Assembly (NCBI GenBank): GCA_947174295.1
Contig: CAMWIG010000006.1
Span: forward strand, 1-26,369
Origin: an uncultured Alistipes sp.
Lineage (GTDB): Bacteria > Bacteroidota > Bacteroidia > Bacteroidales > Rikenellaceae
Direction: 5' to 3'
DNA length: 26,369 nt
The notes beneath the pieces were generated by a model. It did no database searches. It worked only from the letters and a program-made list of their open reading frames with translations, and was not told the DNA's origin. The position numbers and the translations under genes were made by a program. Positions 1-7,718 of the stretch are shown here, in pieces; position 1 is the stretch's first letter; the number at the start of each line of letters is the position of its first letter.

Positions 1-734
1 ATGTCGGGGAGGCCGAGCGCGGAATAGTCTTCATCGACGAAATCGACAAGATAGCCCGCAAGGGCGACAACCCGAGCATCACGCGCGACGTCTCGGGCGA
101 GGGCGTGCAGCAGGCGCTGTTGAAGATTCTCGAAGGCACCGTAGTCAACGTTCCGCCCGAGGGAGGCCGCAAGCACCCCGACCAGAAGTTCGTCAAAATC
201 GACACGCGCAACATACTTTTCATCTGCGGCGGCGCGTTCGACGGCATCGAGAAGAAGATCGCCCAGCGTCTGAACACCCACGTGGTGGGCTACGGCCGCG
301 GCGAGCGCAACTCCGTCGTCGACCGCTCGAATCTCATGCAGTACGTCACGCCGCAGGACCTCAAATCGTTCGGACTCATCCCCGAGCTGGTGGGCCGTCT
401 GCCGGTGCTGACCTACATGGAGCCGCTCTCGAAGCAGGCGCTCAGGTCGATTCTCACCGAGCCGAAGAACGCCATCGTGAAGCAGTACCGCAGTCTGTTC
501 GCAATGGACGGCGTGGAGCTCACGTTCGACGACCAGGTGCTGGACTACATCGTCGACAAGGCCGTCGAGTACCGTCTGGGTGCGCGCGGTCTGCGCTCGA
601 TATGCGAGGCTGTGATGACCGACACGATGTTCGACGTGCCGTCGAGCGATTGCCGCGAATTCCGCGTGACGCTCGATTATGCGAAGGAAAAGGTCGAAGG
701 TGCGAAATTTTCGGAGCTCAAACGCGTGGGATAG
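1..734 (+). CDS. clpX: ATP-dependent Clp protease ATP-binding subunit ClpX (3' part)
   Basis: The gene enters from the left edge; the reading frame starts at base 3 and ends with TAG at 732-734. ClpX is the AAA+ unfoldase that feeds substrates to ClpP in the cytoplasm. Visible features are the Walker B stretch IVFIDEID about eight residues in, the RKH pore-loop motif in GGRKHP, the [13 protein letters not shown] segment and the sensor II motif GARGLRS near the C-terminus. The zinc-binding domain, Walker A and the GYVG pore loop lie outside the window. The loop that carries IGF in Escherichia coli ClpX reads VVGYG here, which agrees with what I recall of Bacteroidota ClpX. About 243 codons are present, roughly the C-terminal 60% of a normal ClpX. 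Nothing suggests damage. Confidence 0.97.
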   Translation, partial: VGEAERGIVFIDEIDKIARKGDNPSITRDVSGEGVQQALLKILEGTVVNVPPEGGRKHPDQKFVKIDTRNILFICGGAFDGIEKKIAQRLNTHVVGYGRGERNSVVDRSNLMQYVTPQDLKSFGLIPELVGRLPVLTYMEPLSKQALRSILTEPKNAIVKQYRSLFAMDGVELTFDDQVLDYIVDKAVEYRLGARGLRSICEAVMTDTMFDVPSSDCREFRVTLDYAKEKVEGAKFSELKRVG

Positions 735-746
735 AAAAATTATGCG

Positions 747-754
747 TATATTTG
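747..754 (+). promoter_or_regulatory. Putative Bacteroidota -7 box for tkt (TATATTTG)
   Basis: This is an exact match to the TAnnTTTG -7 element, 12 bases after the clpX stop codon. No TTTG -33 box sits at the usual 19-21 base distance. If used, transcription would start near 758-762, giving a tkt leader of about 180 nt. Confidence 0.5.
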
Positions 755-761
755 AGTGACG

Positions 762-938
762 ATTTATTGATGTAGCAACACGAAACACGCTTTTTACCCG
801 CCGGTTCCGCCGCGGCCGCCGTTCGCGGTCCATGCCGGTGCGAACGCGGATACCATGCCTGCCCGGCGGCTTCGGGGCTGCCGGCCGGCCGGGGCGTCGG
901 TCGTGAACAGATTGACAATTAATACAAAATACCACTTT
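762..938 (+). promoter_or_regulatory. GC-rich 5' leader of tkt
   Basis: The segment between the putative start site and the tkt ATG is more GC-rich than the flanking coding DNA, especially 799-900, where runs of CCGG and GGCC can form several hairpins. It then changes abruptly to an AT-rich stretch (911-938) just before the ATG, leaving the start region unpaired. Similar leaders precede the CotH gene (13922-14055) and the reductase gene (26064-26206). A regulatory role is inferred; no known riboswitch class was recognised. Confidence 0.3.
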
Positions 939-2969
939 ATGTCTACTAACGTTAAACTCTCCAAGGCTGCCGACAACATCCGTATTCTGGCGGCTTCGAT
1001 GGTCGAAAAGGCTAAATCGGGTCATCCGGGCGGCGCCATGGGCGGTGCCGACTTCATCAACGTGCTCTATGCCGAGTTCTTGAAGTACGACCCCGAGAAT
1101 CCGGCCTATCCCTACCGCGACCGCATGTTCCTCGATCCGGGTCACATGTCGCCGATGCTCTACTCGGTGCTGGCTCTTGCCGGATACTTCACACTCGAGG
1201 ACCTGGCGCAGTTCCGCCAGTGGGGCAGCATCACGCCCGGACACCCCGAGGTCGATGTCGTGCGCGGCGTGGAGAACACCTCCGGCCCGCTGGGCCAGGG
1301 CCATGCTATGGCTCTGGGTGCGGCTATCGCCGAGCGCTTCATGGTTGCGCGCTTCGGCGAGTGGATGGCGCACAAGACCTACGCCTTCATCTCGGACGGA
1401 GCCGTGCAGGAGGAGATTTCGCAGGGCGTGGGCCGCATAGCCGGACACCTCGGCCTGAGCAACTTCATCATGTATTACGACTCGAACAACATCCAGCTCT
1501 CGACCCGCGTCGAGGATGTCGACACGGAGGACGTGGCGATGAAGTACCGTGCGTGGGGCTGGAACGTCATCGACATATGCGGTAACGACATCGACCAGAT
1601 TCGTGCCGCTCTGACCGCCGCCAATGCCGAGACCGAGCGCCCGACGCTCATCATCGGCCGTTCGACCATGGGCCGCGGCGCCGTGGCTGCCGACGGTTCG
1701 AGCTTCGAGAACAAGGTCTCGACCCACGGCCAGCCTCTCTCGGCCGCAGGCGCCGACTGGGCCGCTACGGTTCGCAACCTCGGCGGCGACCCCGAGAATC
1801 CGTTCCGCATCTTCGAAGAGAGCCGCGAGCTCTACGCCGACCGCGCCTTGGAGCTCCGCAAGTGGGCCCGCGAGCGCCGCGAGACGGAGCAGGCGTGGCG
1901 TGCGGAGAACCGCGACCTCGCCCGCAAGCTCGACATGTTCCTCGAAGGACGTCTGCCCGACATCGACTATAAGACCATCGACATGAAGGCCGACTCGGCC
2001 ACTCGCGCCGCTTCGGCCGCGATGCTGGGCGTCTATGCCGAGAAGATAGAGAACATGATAGTGGCTTCGGCCGACCTCTCGAACTCCGACAAGACCGACG
2101 GCTTCCTGAAAAAGACCACTGCGTTCGCCAAGGGCGACTTCTCGGGCCGCTTCTTCCAGGCCGGCGTCTCGGAGCTCACGATGGCCTGCGTGATGAACGG
2201 CATGGCGCTGCACGGCGGTGTGATTCCCGCATGCGGCACCTTCTTCGTATTCTCCGACTACATGAAGCCGGCGGTTCGTCTGGCTGCTCTGATGCACCTG
2301 CACGTGGTCTACGTGTGGACGCACGACTCGTTCCGCGTGGGCGAGGACGGCCCCACGCACCAGCCCGTGGAGCACGAGGCTCAAATCCGCCTTATGGAGC
2401 ACCTGCGCAACCACAAGGGCGAGCGTTCGATGGTCGTTCTGCGTCCCGCCGATGCCGAGGAGACGGTCTGGGCATGGAAAGCCGCCGTCGAGGAGCATCG
2501 TCCCGTCGCGCTGATTCTCTCGCGCCAGAACATCAAGAACCTTCCGACGCTGCGCAACAGTCGACGCGAGGAGGCCGCACAGCTCTCCAAGGGCGCCTAC
2601 GTAGTCGTCGATGCGGCCAACCCCGACGTGGTGATGGTGGCCGACGGCTCGGAGGTCTCGACTCTCGTCGAAGGCGCCGAACTGCTCGCCGCCGACGGTG
2701 TGAAGGTGCGCATCGTGAGCGTGCCGAGCGAGGGTCTGTTCCGCGACCAGCCCGAGTCCTACCAGAAGTCGGTCTTGCCGGCCGGAACCGTCCGCTACGG
2801 CATGACGTCGGGTCTTCCCGTCAACCTTCTGGGTCTGGTCGGCGACAACGGCCGCATCCACGGGCTCGACCACTTCGGTTACTCGGCTCCGTACAAGAAG
2901 CTCGACGAGGAGTTCGGTTACAACGGCCGCACCGTCTACGAGGAGGTGAAGGCATTGCTCGCAAAATAG
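939..2969 (+). CDS. tkt: Transketolase
   Basis: Thiamine-diphosphate enzyme of the non-oxidative pentose phosphate pathway, moving two-carbon ketol units between sugar phosphates in the cytoplasm; 676 aa, a normal full length. Motifs in order: KSGHPGGAMGG near the N-terminus, DPGHMSPMLYS, GPLGQGHAMALG, the cofactor-binding region SDGAVQEE through DSNN, the catalytic-glutamate region GVSELTMA and THDSFRVGEDGPTHQPVE in the pyrimidine-binding domain. The usual GDG of the cofactor motif reads SDG. I chose the ATG at 939 because similarity to transketolases begins there and AT-rich sequence precedes it; an in-frame ATG at 855 would add 28 Arg/Pro-rich residues from the GC-rich leader. It is followed by two hairpin terminators. 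Confidence 0.96.
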   Translation: MSTNVKLSKAADNIRILAASMVEKAKSGHPGGAMGGADFINVLYAEFLKYDPENPAYPYRDRMFLDPGHMSPMLYSVLALAGYFTLEDLAQFRQWGSITPGHPEVDVVRGVENTSGPLGQGHAMALGAAIAERFMVARFGEWMAHKTYAFISDGAVQEEISQGVGRIAGHLGLSNFIMYYDSNNIQLSTRVEDVDTEDVAMKYRAWGWNVIDICGNDIDQIRAALTAANAETERPTLIIGRSTMGRGAVAADGSSFENKVSTHGQPLSAAGADWAATVRNLGGDPENPFRIFEESRELYADRALELRKWARERRETEQAWRAENRDLARKLDMFLEGRLPDIDYKTIDMKADSATRAASAAMLGVYAEKIENMIVASADLSNSDKTDGFLKKTTAFAKGDFSGRFFQAGVSELTMACVMNGMALHGGVIPACGTFFVFSDYMKPAVRLAALMHLHVVYVWTHDSFRVGEDGPTHQPVEHEAQIRLMEHLRNHKGERSMVVLRPADAEETVWAWKAAVEEHRPVALILSRQNIKNLPTLRNSRREEAAQLSKGAYVVVDAANPDVVMVADGSEVSTLVEGAELLAADGVKVRIVSVPSEGLFRDQPESYQKSVLPAGTVRYGMTSGLPVNLLGLVGDNGRIHGLDHFGYSAPYKKLDEEFGYNGRTVYEEVKALLAK

Positions 2970-3064
2970 CGTTTCCGCACGCCGGGGGCGCAGTGCCGGA
3001 TTCGGTACTGGCTCTGCCGGGCGGAAAACCGCGGCGGAAAGCCGGCGCGGTCAGGTTTCATTCG

Positions 3065-3104
3065 ACGAGCCTCGCGCAGCAGATGCGCGAGGCTCGTCTT
3101 TTCA
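3065..3104 (+). terminator. Terminator downstream of tkt
   Basis: A perfect 14-bp inverted repeat (3065-3078 with 3084-3097), a 5-base loop, then CTTTTC. The T tract is on the plus side only, so it would serve tkt. Confidence 0.75.
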
Positions 3105-3111
3105 GGATGCG

Positions 3112-3145
3112 AAAAGCCGCCCGTCGTGAAGACGGGCGGCTTTTT
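3112..3145. terminator. Bidirectional terminator between tkt and the five-module lipoprotein gene
   Basis: A perfect 10-bp stem (3116-3125 with 3131-3140) with a 5-base loop is flanked by AAAA on the left and TTTTT on the right, so it can end transcription from both convergent genes. It is the second hairpin after tkt. Confidence 0.85.
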
Positions 3146-3164
3146 CGTTGTTATCGGAGTACTG

Positions 3165-5171
3165 CTATCTGTTCGCGTCGATGAACTCCTGTGCGGGCGA
3201 TGCACCCTCCTTGGAGAGGTTGACCACCTGCGCCGTGCAGTTGCCGAAATAGCCTTCGGCATCCTTGGCTATTGCGAGGAACGTGTAGTCGCGGCCCCAC
3301 GGCAGGATGCGTATGCCGTCGGTGAGGTTCTTCGATACGTTGTCGGGGTTGCCCATGTCGTAACCGTACTCCACCAGAATCAACTTGGCGAATTCGTTGT
3401 CGCAGTCGGCGTATCCGGCGCTCTGATAGAAGTTGGTGTACCACTCGGCCGCTGCGGCATTGGGTTCGGCGGTGTAGGTCAGGACGGCCTGTCCGCGCAT
3501 GTTCTCGTACTTCGGGTCGAGGTCGGCTATGGCGTCGCCGTCGTAGTATTTGCCCTGTACGAAGGTGACGTATGCGTCGCTGACGATGAGCTTCCCGGTG
3601 GTGAATACCCGGCTGACGAATCCCTTGGGATAGGCTACCTCTCCCGTCTCGACGTCGAGACTCGCGGCGAATACCACATAGTCGGTTTCGGGTTCGAGGT
3701 CGTTGAAGGTGAAGTACTGCTCGCCGATCGAAGCGCATTCCAGAGCGGCGTCGGCCTTGCTTTCGTAGCCGAAGTAGTCCATGAAGTACTCGATGGATTC
3801 ATCGACGAGGCGTGCTATGGCCTTGTCCGAGCCGCCCTCTTCCGCAACCAGACGGTTGTAGTACTCGGCTTCGATTTTATCGTAGTAGTATGTCACGCCG
3901 CAGTTGGGAATTACGTGAACCGTCGCGCCGTTGTAGGTCTCGTCGCTGATTTCGAACTCGACGACGAGTTTCGAAGCGTCGGTTTCGCCTACCGTCGTGT
4001 GTACGGGCAGTTTGGTCAGAGCCGTCGTGGGGGCTTCGTTCCAGCCGAAGACGAGCAGACAGTAGTCGGTGTCCTGCGCGTAACCTATCTCTTTGATTTG
4101 CGACGTTCCGCTGCGGAGGTATCTCTCCGTTAAGCCGTAGTCGGCCAGCATAGCCGCCACTTCGTACATGAGGGCTTCGTCGTTCTCGGCGTCGCTCTTG
4201 GAGGGGTCGGTGCAGTAGTCGATGAAGTTCTGGTCGAGAAGATAGTATATGTAGGGATCATTGTTCGAGGCGGTGATCGTACCCTCCACACCGTCGTATG
4301 TCGGGGTGACGTCGAGCGTGAAGGTGTTCGACGAAGCCTCGACGGCGGGAGCGTTGAACTCCTTGACAGCAACTTCGGTGTTGGCCTGGAACAGCTCGTT
4401 GACGCCTACCGCGAAAGCGTAGTACTTCTTGCCGGCGCGCAAACCCGGGAATACCTCGGAGTCGGAGCCCGTGCTGCTCATGTATTTGTAGATATCCTCG
4501 ATTTTGCGGCCCATGCCGAGGTAGACGTCGACCATGCGTGCCTTCATGTGGCGGGCGAATGCAGCGTCGTCGCCACCGAATTCGAGATAGGCCTCCTCGT
4601 CGATGACGTTGAAGAAGTAGTGCGTCGATTCGGGCTTGACGTCCACCGTCACGCGGCACGACGTGGAGGTGAGCTCTTCGATGCGTACGTCGAACTCAGC
4701 GTCGACCAGAGGCACCGATGCTGCCGTGAACTCCGTTTTTTCGATGCCGGTCGTCGCCGTGCCGTTCTCGTCCATTCCGTAGGCGTAGAGGTAGTATTTC
4801 ACTCCGGGTTCGAGTTCGTCCTCGATGTCGGCCGTGACGGCGCCGCGGCGGAGATAGTACGTGCTCAGATGTTCGGCCAGAGTGCTGCCGTAGTACTCGG
4901 CCTCCGCACGGAAGTCTTCCAGGTCGCTGGCGATGACAGCAGCGTCGTTGGCGAATGCGTCGAACGACTTCTTCTCGACGAGCATGGCGATGTATGTCGC
5001 TTCGGTGTTTTTAGGTGTGACCGAAATTGTGCACGACGTGGTCGTGATGCCGGTTACCGAGAGTGTGAAATTACCCCCCCCCGGAGCGGGCGAGGTGTTG
5101 TCGTCGCTGCAACCTGCGACTGTTGCGGCAGTCAGAGCGAGACAGGCGAAGAAACGGAAAAAGTGTTTCAT
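3165..5171 (-). CDS. Surface-type lipoprotein with about five fibronectin-III-like modules
   Basis: A 668-aa predicted lipoprotein. The signal peptide ends in a lipobox with Cys21 (VAGC), followed by Ser-Asp-Asp-Asn, an acidic start typical of exported Bacteroidota lipoproteins. The rest looks like about five related modules of 110-130 residues, starting near 34, 159, 283, 402 and 530. Each begins with a beta-rich segment (for example FTLSVTGITTTSCTISV and FDVRIEELTSTSCRVTV), passes through a Tyr-rich helical insert, and the first four close with a strand resembling 'pG.kYYlyayG' and a Thr-rich edge. I recognise no enzymatic motif; the architecture suggests a glycan- or protein-binding surface protein. 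A G9 tract at codons 30-33 could switch it on and off. Start chosen at the ATG before the signal peptide; the upstream sequence is A/T-rich without a Shine-Dalgarno motif. It is divergent from the pectinesterase-family gene. Confidence 0.85.
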   Translation of the reverse strand: MKHFFRFFACLALTAATVAGCSDDNTSPAPGGGNFTLSVTGITTTSCTISVTPKNTEATYIAMLVEKKSFDAFANDAAVIASDLEDFRAEAEYYGSTLAEHLSTYYLRRGAVTADIEDELEPGVKYYLYAYGMDENGTATTGIEKTEFTAASVPLVDAEFDVRIEELTSTSCRVTVDVKPESTHYFFNVIDEEAYLEFGGDDAAFARHMKARMVDVYLGMGRKIEDIYKYMSSTGSDSEVFPGLRAGKKYYAFAVGVNELFQANTEVAVKEFNAPAVEASSNTFTLDVTPTYDGVEGTITASNNDPYIYYLLDQNFIDYCTDPSKSDAENDEALMYEVAAMLADYGLTERYLRSGTSQIKEIGYAQDTDYCLLVFGWNEAPTTALTKLPVHTTVGETDASKLVVEFEISDETYNGATVHVIPNCGVTYYYDKIEAEYYNRLVAEEGGSDKAIARLVDESIEYFMDYFGYESKADAALECASIGEQYFTFNDLEPETDYVVFAASLDVETGEVAYPKGFVSRVFTTGKLIVSDAYVTFVQGKYYDGDAIADLDPKYENMRGQAVLTYTAEPNAAAAEWYTNFYQSAGYADCDNEFAKLILVEYGYDMGNPDNVSKNLTDGIRILPWGRDYTFLAIAKDAEGYFGNCTAQVVNLSKEGASPAQEFIDANR
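5074..5082 (-). repeat. G9 homopolymer in the lipoprotein coding strand
   Basis: Nine consecutive C on the plus strand (G9 in the mRNA) span codons 30-33 (Pro-Gly-Gly-Gly), just after the lipid-attachment site. Adding one G makes the next codon TAA; losing one G gives TAA after seven further codons. Both other frames are therefore closed at once. Confidence 0.95.
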
Positions 5172-5233
5172 GAAAATAAAATGGTTTAAGTTGTTAGAGC
5201 GACAATCGTTTTCCGGGTGCGATTATCGGATGT

Positions 5234-5241
5234 CAAATATA
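5234..5241 (-). promoter_or_regulatory. Putative -7 box of the five-module lipoprotein gene (TATATTTG)
   Basis: An exact TAnnTTTG match on the minus strand, giving a leader of about 55-60 nt. No clear -33 TTTG is present at the expected spacing. Confidence 0.5.
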
Positions 5242-5381
5242 TGAATTATTTCGTGATATGGTACTCGCACCGTGTATTTTAGCGATAAATTTTCGCATTC
5301 CGCCTCCCGGACGTATTCCGCAGGTGTTAGAAAGTGGCATGTATTCGATAAATATTGCAGGTTCCGCGCGGGCGTAGTGAG

Positions 5382-5389
5382 TAAATTTG
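5382..5389 (+). promoter_or_regulatory. Putative -7 box of the pectinesterase-family gene (TAAATTTG)
   Basis: An exact TAnnTTTG match about 56 bases before the start codon. The nearest upstream TTG (5355-5357) is 24 bases away, slightly longer than the usual spacing. Confidence 0.55.
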
Positions 5390-5445
5390 CATTCCGCAAA
5401 AAAGGCGGACACAAACCGAAACCTATAACAAAAACTTGATTTACG

Positions 5446-7602
5446 ATGAAACATTTCAAACTGTGGGCACTCGTTGCCTCGCTTTTCGCCGCCGCCGGAT
5501 TCGTTGCGTGCGACGATGACGACAACACGGCCGAAGAGAACTATCTCGACCGTGTGGAAATAGTGGCCAACTGGAAAGTGGTATCGTGGACCGAGCGCGG
5601 CTCGGCCGTCGCCGATATGGTCGATACCTACTGGGTCATCACCAAACGCACGATTGCCGCGGGCGATGCCGAGCCCGTGGCCTATACGTTCAGCCGCGAT
5701 GTCCTCTCCTTCTCCGGCGAGGAGTACGCCGTGAGCGTCGAGGAGCGCCGCATGTCGCTGCGCAATGCCGAGCGCTCGATTCTCTTCGTCGAGGTCGACG
5801 AGATTCCCGGCCGCGAACCCGGGCCCGATGAGCCCGAGGACCCCGAAACTCCGTTCGAGCCCGTCGCCCGCGAGGAGCTCTACGGCGCATGGGTCGCCAC
5901 GTCGGTAGTGTCGGCTCCGTCGTACTCCGCAGGCGCCTACTGGACCTTCGACGAGCGCACGGTCGGCATCGACGGCGTGAAGTACGGCTATGAATACTGC
6001 TCGACGACGCACAACCTGCTCACCTTCGACGGCGCGCGATGGAGCGTCGTGCTCGAAGGCGAGGGCGACGGCCGCACGCTGACGCTTGCCTGCGCGGAGG
6101 AAGGCTCGAAGAGCGTCGTGACGCTCGCCGCGACGGTGCTGCCGCTGGTGTCGTACTATCCGACCGCCGGTACTCCGGCATACAAGGACGGCCGTCTGGA
6201 AATGACCTTCCCCGCGGCGGCTCCTCAGCTCGGAAAGAGCGGCTCGATACGCATCTTCAAGGCCGACGGAACCGAAGTCGACCGCATCGACATGGCCGAT
6301 ATCCTGAAAGACCGCGTGAAGATGGCGGCTGGCCAGACGATTCACACGGCGATGAACGTCATCGGCAACCGCAGCGTCAAGCGCTACCGCATAGTCTACT
6401 ACGACCCCGTTGCGGTCGAGGGCAACAAGCTCTGCATCTATCCCCACTACGACGTTCTCGACTACGGCGAGACCTACTACGTGACCGTCGACCCCGAGGC
6501 TGTCGTCTCCGACGATTTCGACGGCATCTCCGACCCCGAGCAGTGGCGTTTCACCGTAAAGAGCGCCCCGACCTCCTCGACGGTCACCGTCGCCGCGACG
6601 GGCGATGCCGATTTCCGCACCGTGCAGGCGGCCATCGACTACGGCTACGATTTGGGCCGTGACGCGTCGCTCACCGTCGACATCATGCCGGGCGAGTATC
6701 GCGAGCTGCTCTTCACGCGCTACAACAACAACATCACGCTGCGCGGCCGCGGCACGACCAACGACGACGTGCGCATCCACTATCCCGTCTGCGACAACGT
6801 GCAGGGCGGTGTCGGCGGCAGCACCAGCGTGTCGGCCAACCCCTACGCCAAGCCGGCCGTCGGCGATGCGATTCCCTACTCGGGCGGCCGCTGCACGATG
6901 CTCATCGAGAGCTGCGACAACCTGCGTTTCGAGAACCTCACGCTCGAAAACAGCTGGTACCGCATATCGTCGGAGAACAATCAGGCCGAGGCGCTCTACA
7001 ACAACGACAACAGCGGCGACTGCGGCATCGTCTTCGTCCGCTGCAAGCTGCTGAGCCGTCAGGATACGCTCAACCTGAAAGGCTACTGCTGGTTCTACGA
7101 CTGTCTGGTCGCCGGCGACGTCGACTTCATCTGGGGCGGTGCCACTGCGGCTCTGTTCGAGAAGTGCGAGATTCGCTCCGTGACCGACGGCGGATACATC
7201 CTCCAAGCGCGTGTCAACCAGACCACCTCGCAGGGCTACCGCATGGGCTTCGTCTTCATGGACTGCTCGCTGACCAAGGGCTCGGGCGTCAACTCCAACT
7301 CGACCTATCTCGCACGCAAGGGCGATACCACCGAGTCGAACATCACCTTCATCAACTGCCGCATGGACAACCACGTCCGTCCCGAGGGCTGGCACGGCAC
7401 GGGTCCCTACTATCCCGAGACGATGGACGCCCTGCACGGATTGAAGGAGTACAACACTACGGACCTGTCGGGCAACGCCCTGAACCTCTCCTCGCGCAAC
7501 AAGCCCTCCTACATCCTCACCTCTGCCGAGGTCGAGCAGTACTACAAGGACCGCGCGATGATATTCTCCGGCTACACCAAGAACGCCGTTTGGAGCGAGT
7601 AA
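5446..7602 (+). CDS. Pectinesterase-family (CE8-like) lipoprotein with lipocalin-like and Ig-like N-terminal domains
   Basis: A 718-aa lipoprotein; the signal peptide ends at Cys22 (FVAC) followed by four Asp. Two related segments, about 33-118 and 142-233, each contain a Trp-x-V strand and a Tyr-Trp-x-x-x-x-Arg-Thr strand and resemble lipocalin-like domains. An Ig-like (Big_5-type) domain follows at about 236-372. The C-terminal 340 residues form a right-handed beta-helix of the pectin methylesterase family: DFRTVQAAID (389-398), Gln513 in NQAEAL, Gln539-Asp540 in SRQDTL, Asp560 in VDFIWG (nucleophile position) and Arg624. The usual Arg-Pro-Trp after the catalytic Arg reads Arg-Lys-Gly, so the substrate may not be ordinary pectin. 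Expected role: de-esterification of plant polysaccharide at the cell surface. No other polysaccharide-utilisation genes (SusC/SusD) lie nearby. Confidence 0.88.
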   Translation: MKHFKLWALVASLFAAAGFVACDDDDNTAEENYLDRVEIVANWKVVSWTERGSAVADMVDTYWVITKRTIAAGDAEPVAYTFSRDVLSFSGEEYAVSVEERRMSLRNAERSILFVEVDEIPGREPGPDEPEDPETPFEPVAREELYGAWVATSVVSAPSYSAGAYWTFDERTVGIDGVKYGYEYCSTTHNLLTFDGARWSVVLEGEGDGRTLTLACAEEGSKSVVTLAATVLPLVSYYPTAGTPAYKDGRLEMTFPAAAPQLGKSGSIRIFKADGTEVDRIDMADILKDRVKMAAGQTIHTAMNVIGNRSVKRYRIVYYDPVAVEGNKLCIYPHYDVLDYGETYYVTVDPEAVVSDDFDGISDPEQWRFTVKSAPTSSTVTVAATGDADFRTVQAAIDYGYDLGRDASLTVDIMPGEYRELLFTRYNNNITLRGRGTTNDDVRIHYPVCDNVQGGVGGSTSVSANPYAKPAVGDAIPYSGGRCTMLIESCDNLRFENLTLENSWYRISSENNQAEALYNNDNSGDCGIVFVRCKLLSRQDTLNLKGYCWFYDCLVAGDVDFIWGGATAALFEKCEIRSVTDGGYILQARVNQTTSQGYRMGFVFMDCSLTKGSGVNSNSTYLARKGDTTESNITFINCRMDNHVRPEGWHGTGPYYPETMDALHGLKEYNTTDLSGNALNLSSRNKPSYILTSAEVEQYYKDRAMIFSGYTKNAVWSE

Positions 7603-7621
7603 CGCTTGCCGAATCTTATCG

Positions 7622-7656
7622 AAAAGCCGCCATGCAGATGCGCATGGCGGCTTTTT
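7622..7656. terminator. Bidirectional terminator after the pectinesterase-family gene
   Basis: A perfect 10-bp stem (7626-7635 with 7642-7651), 6-base loop, AAAA on the left and TTTTT on the right. It lies between two convergent genes. Confidence 0.85.
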
Positions 7657-7697
7657 ATTGTTATGCCGACAGTTTTAATTAGGGCTTGTTCGTTTTG

Positions 7698-7706
7698 CCC
7701 CCCCCC
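7698..7706. repeat. C9 homopolymer in an intergenic spacer
   Basis: Nine consecutive C, 12 bases beyond the stop codon of the minus-strand membrane protein gene. It is outside any gene I can support. With the adjoining TCCC it makes a G-run on the minus strand that could stack as a quadruplex. Confidence 0.9.
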
Positions 7707-7718
7707 TCCCTGCAAATC

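Noticed and set aside
855..938. Upstream in-frame start for transketolase
   Set aside because: It adds 28 Arg/Pro-rich residues from a GC-rich leader; family similarity begins at the ATG at 939.
5233..7437. 734-codon open frame on the minus strand opposite the pectinesterase-family gene
   Set aside because: It is a shadow of codon bias in GC-rich DNA: composition is Ala/Val/Arg/Asp-rich with no recognisable domain, while the plus strand encodes clear catalytic motifs.
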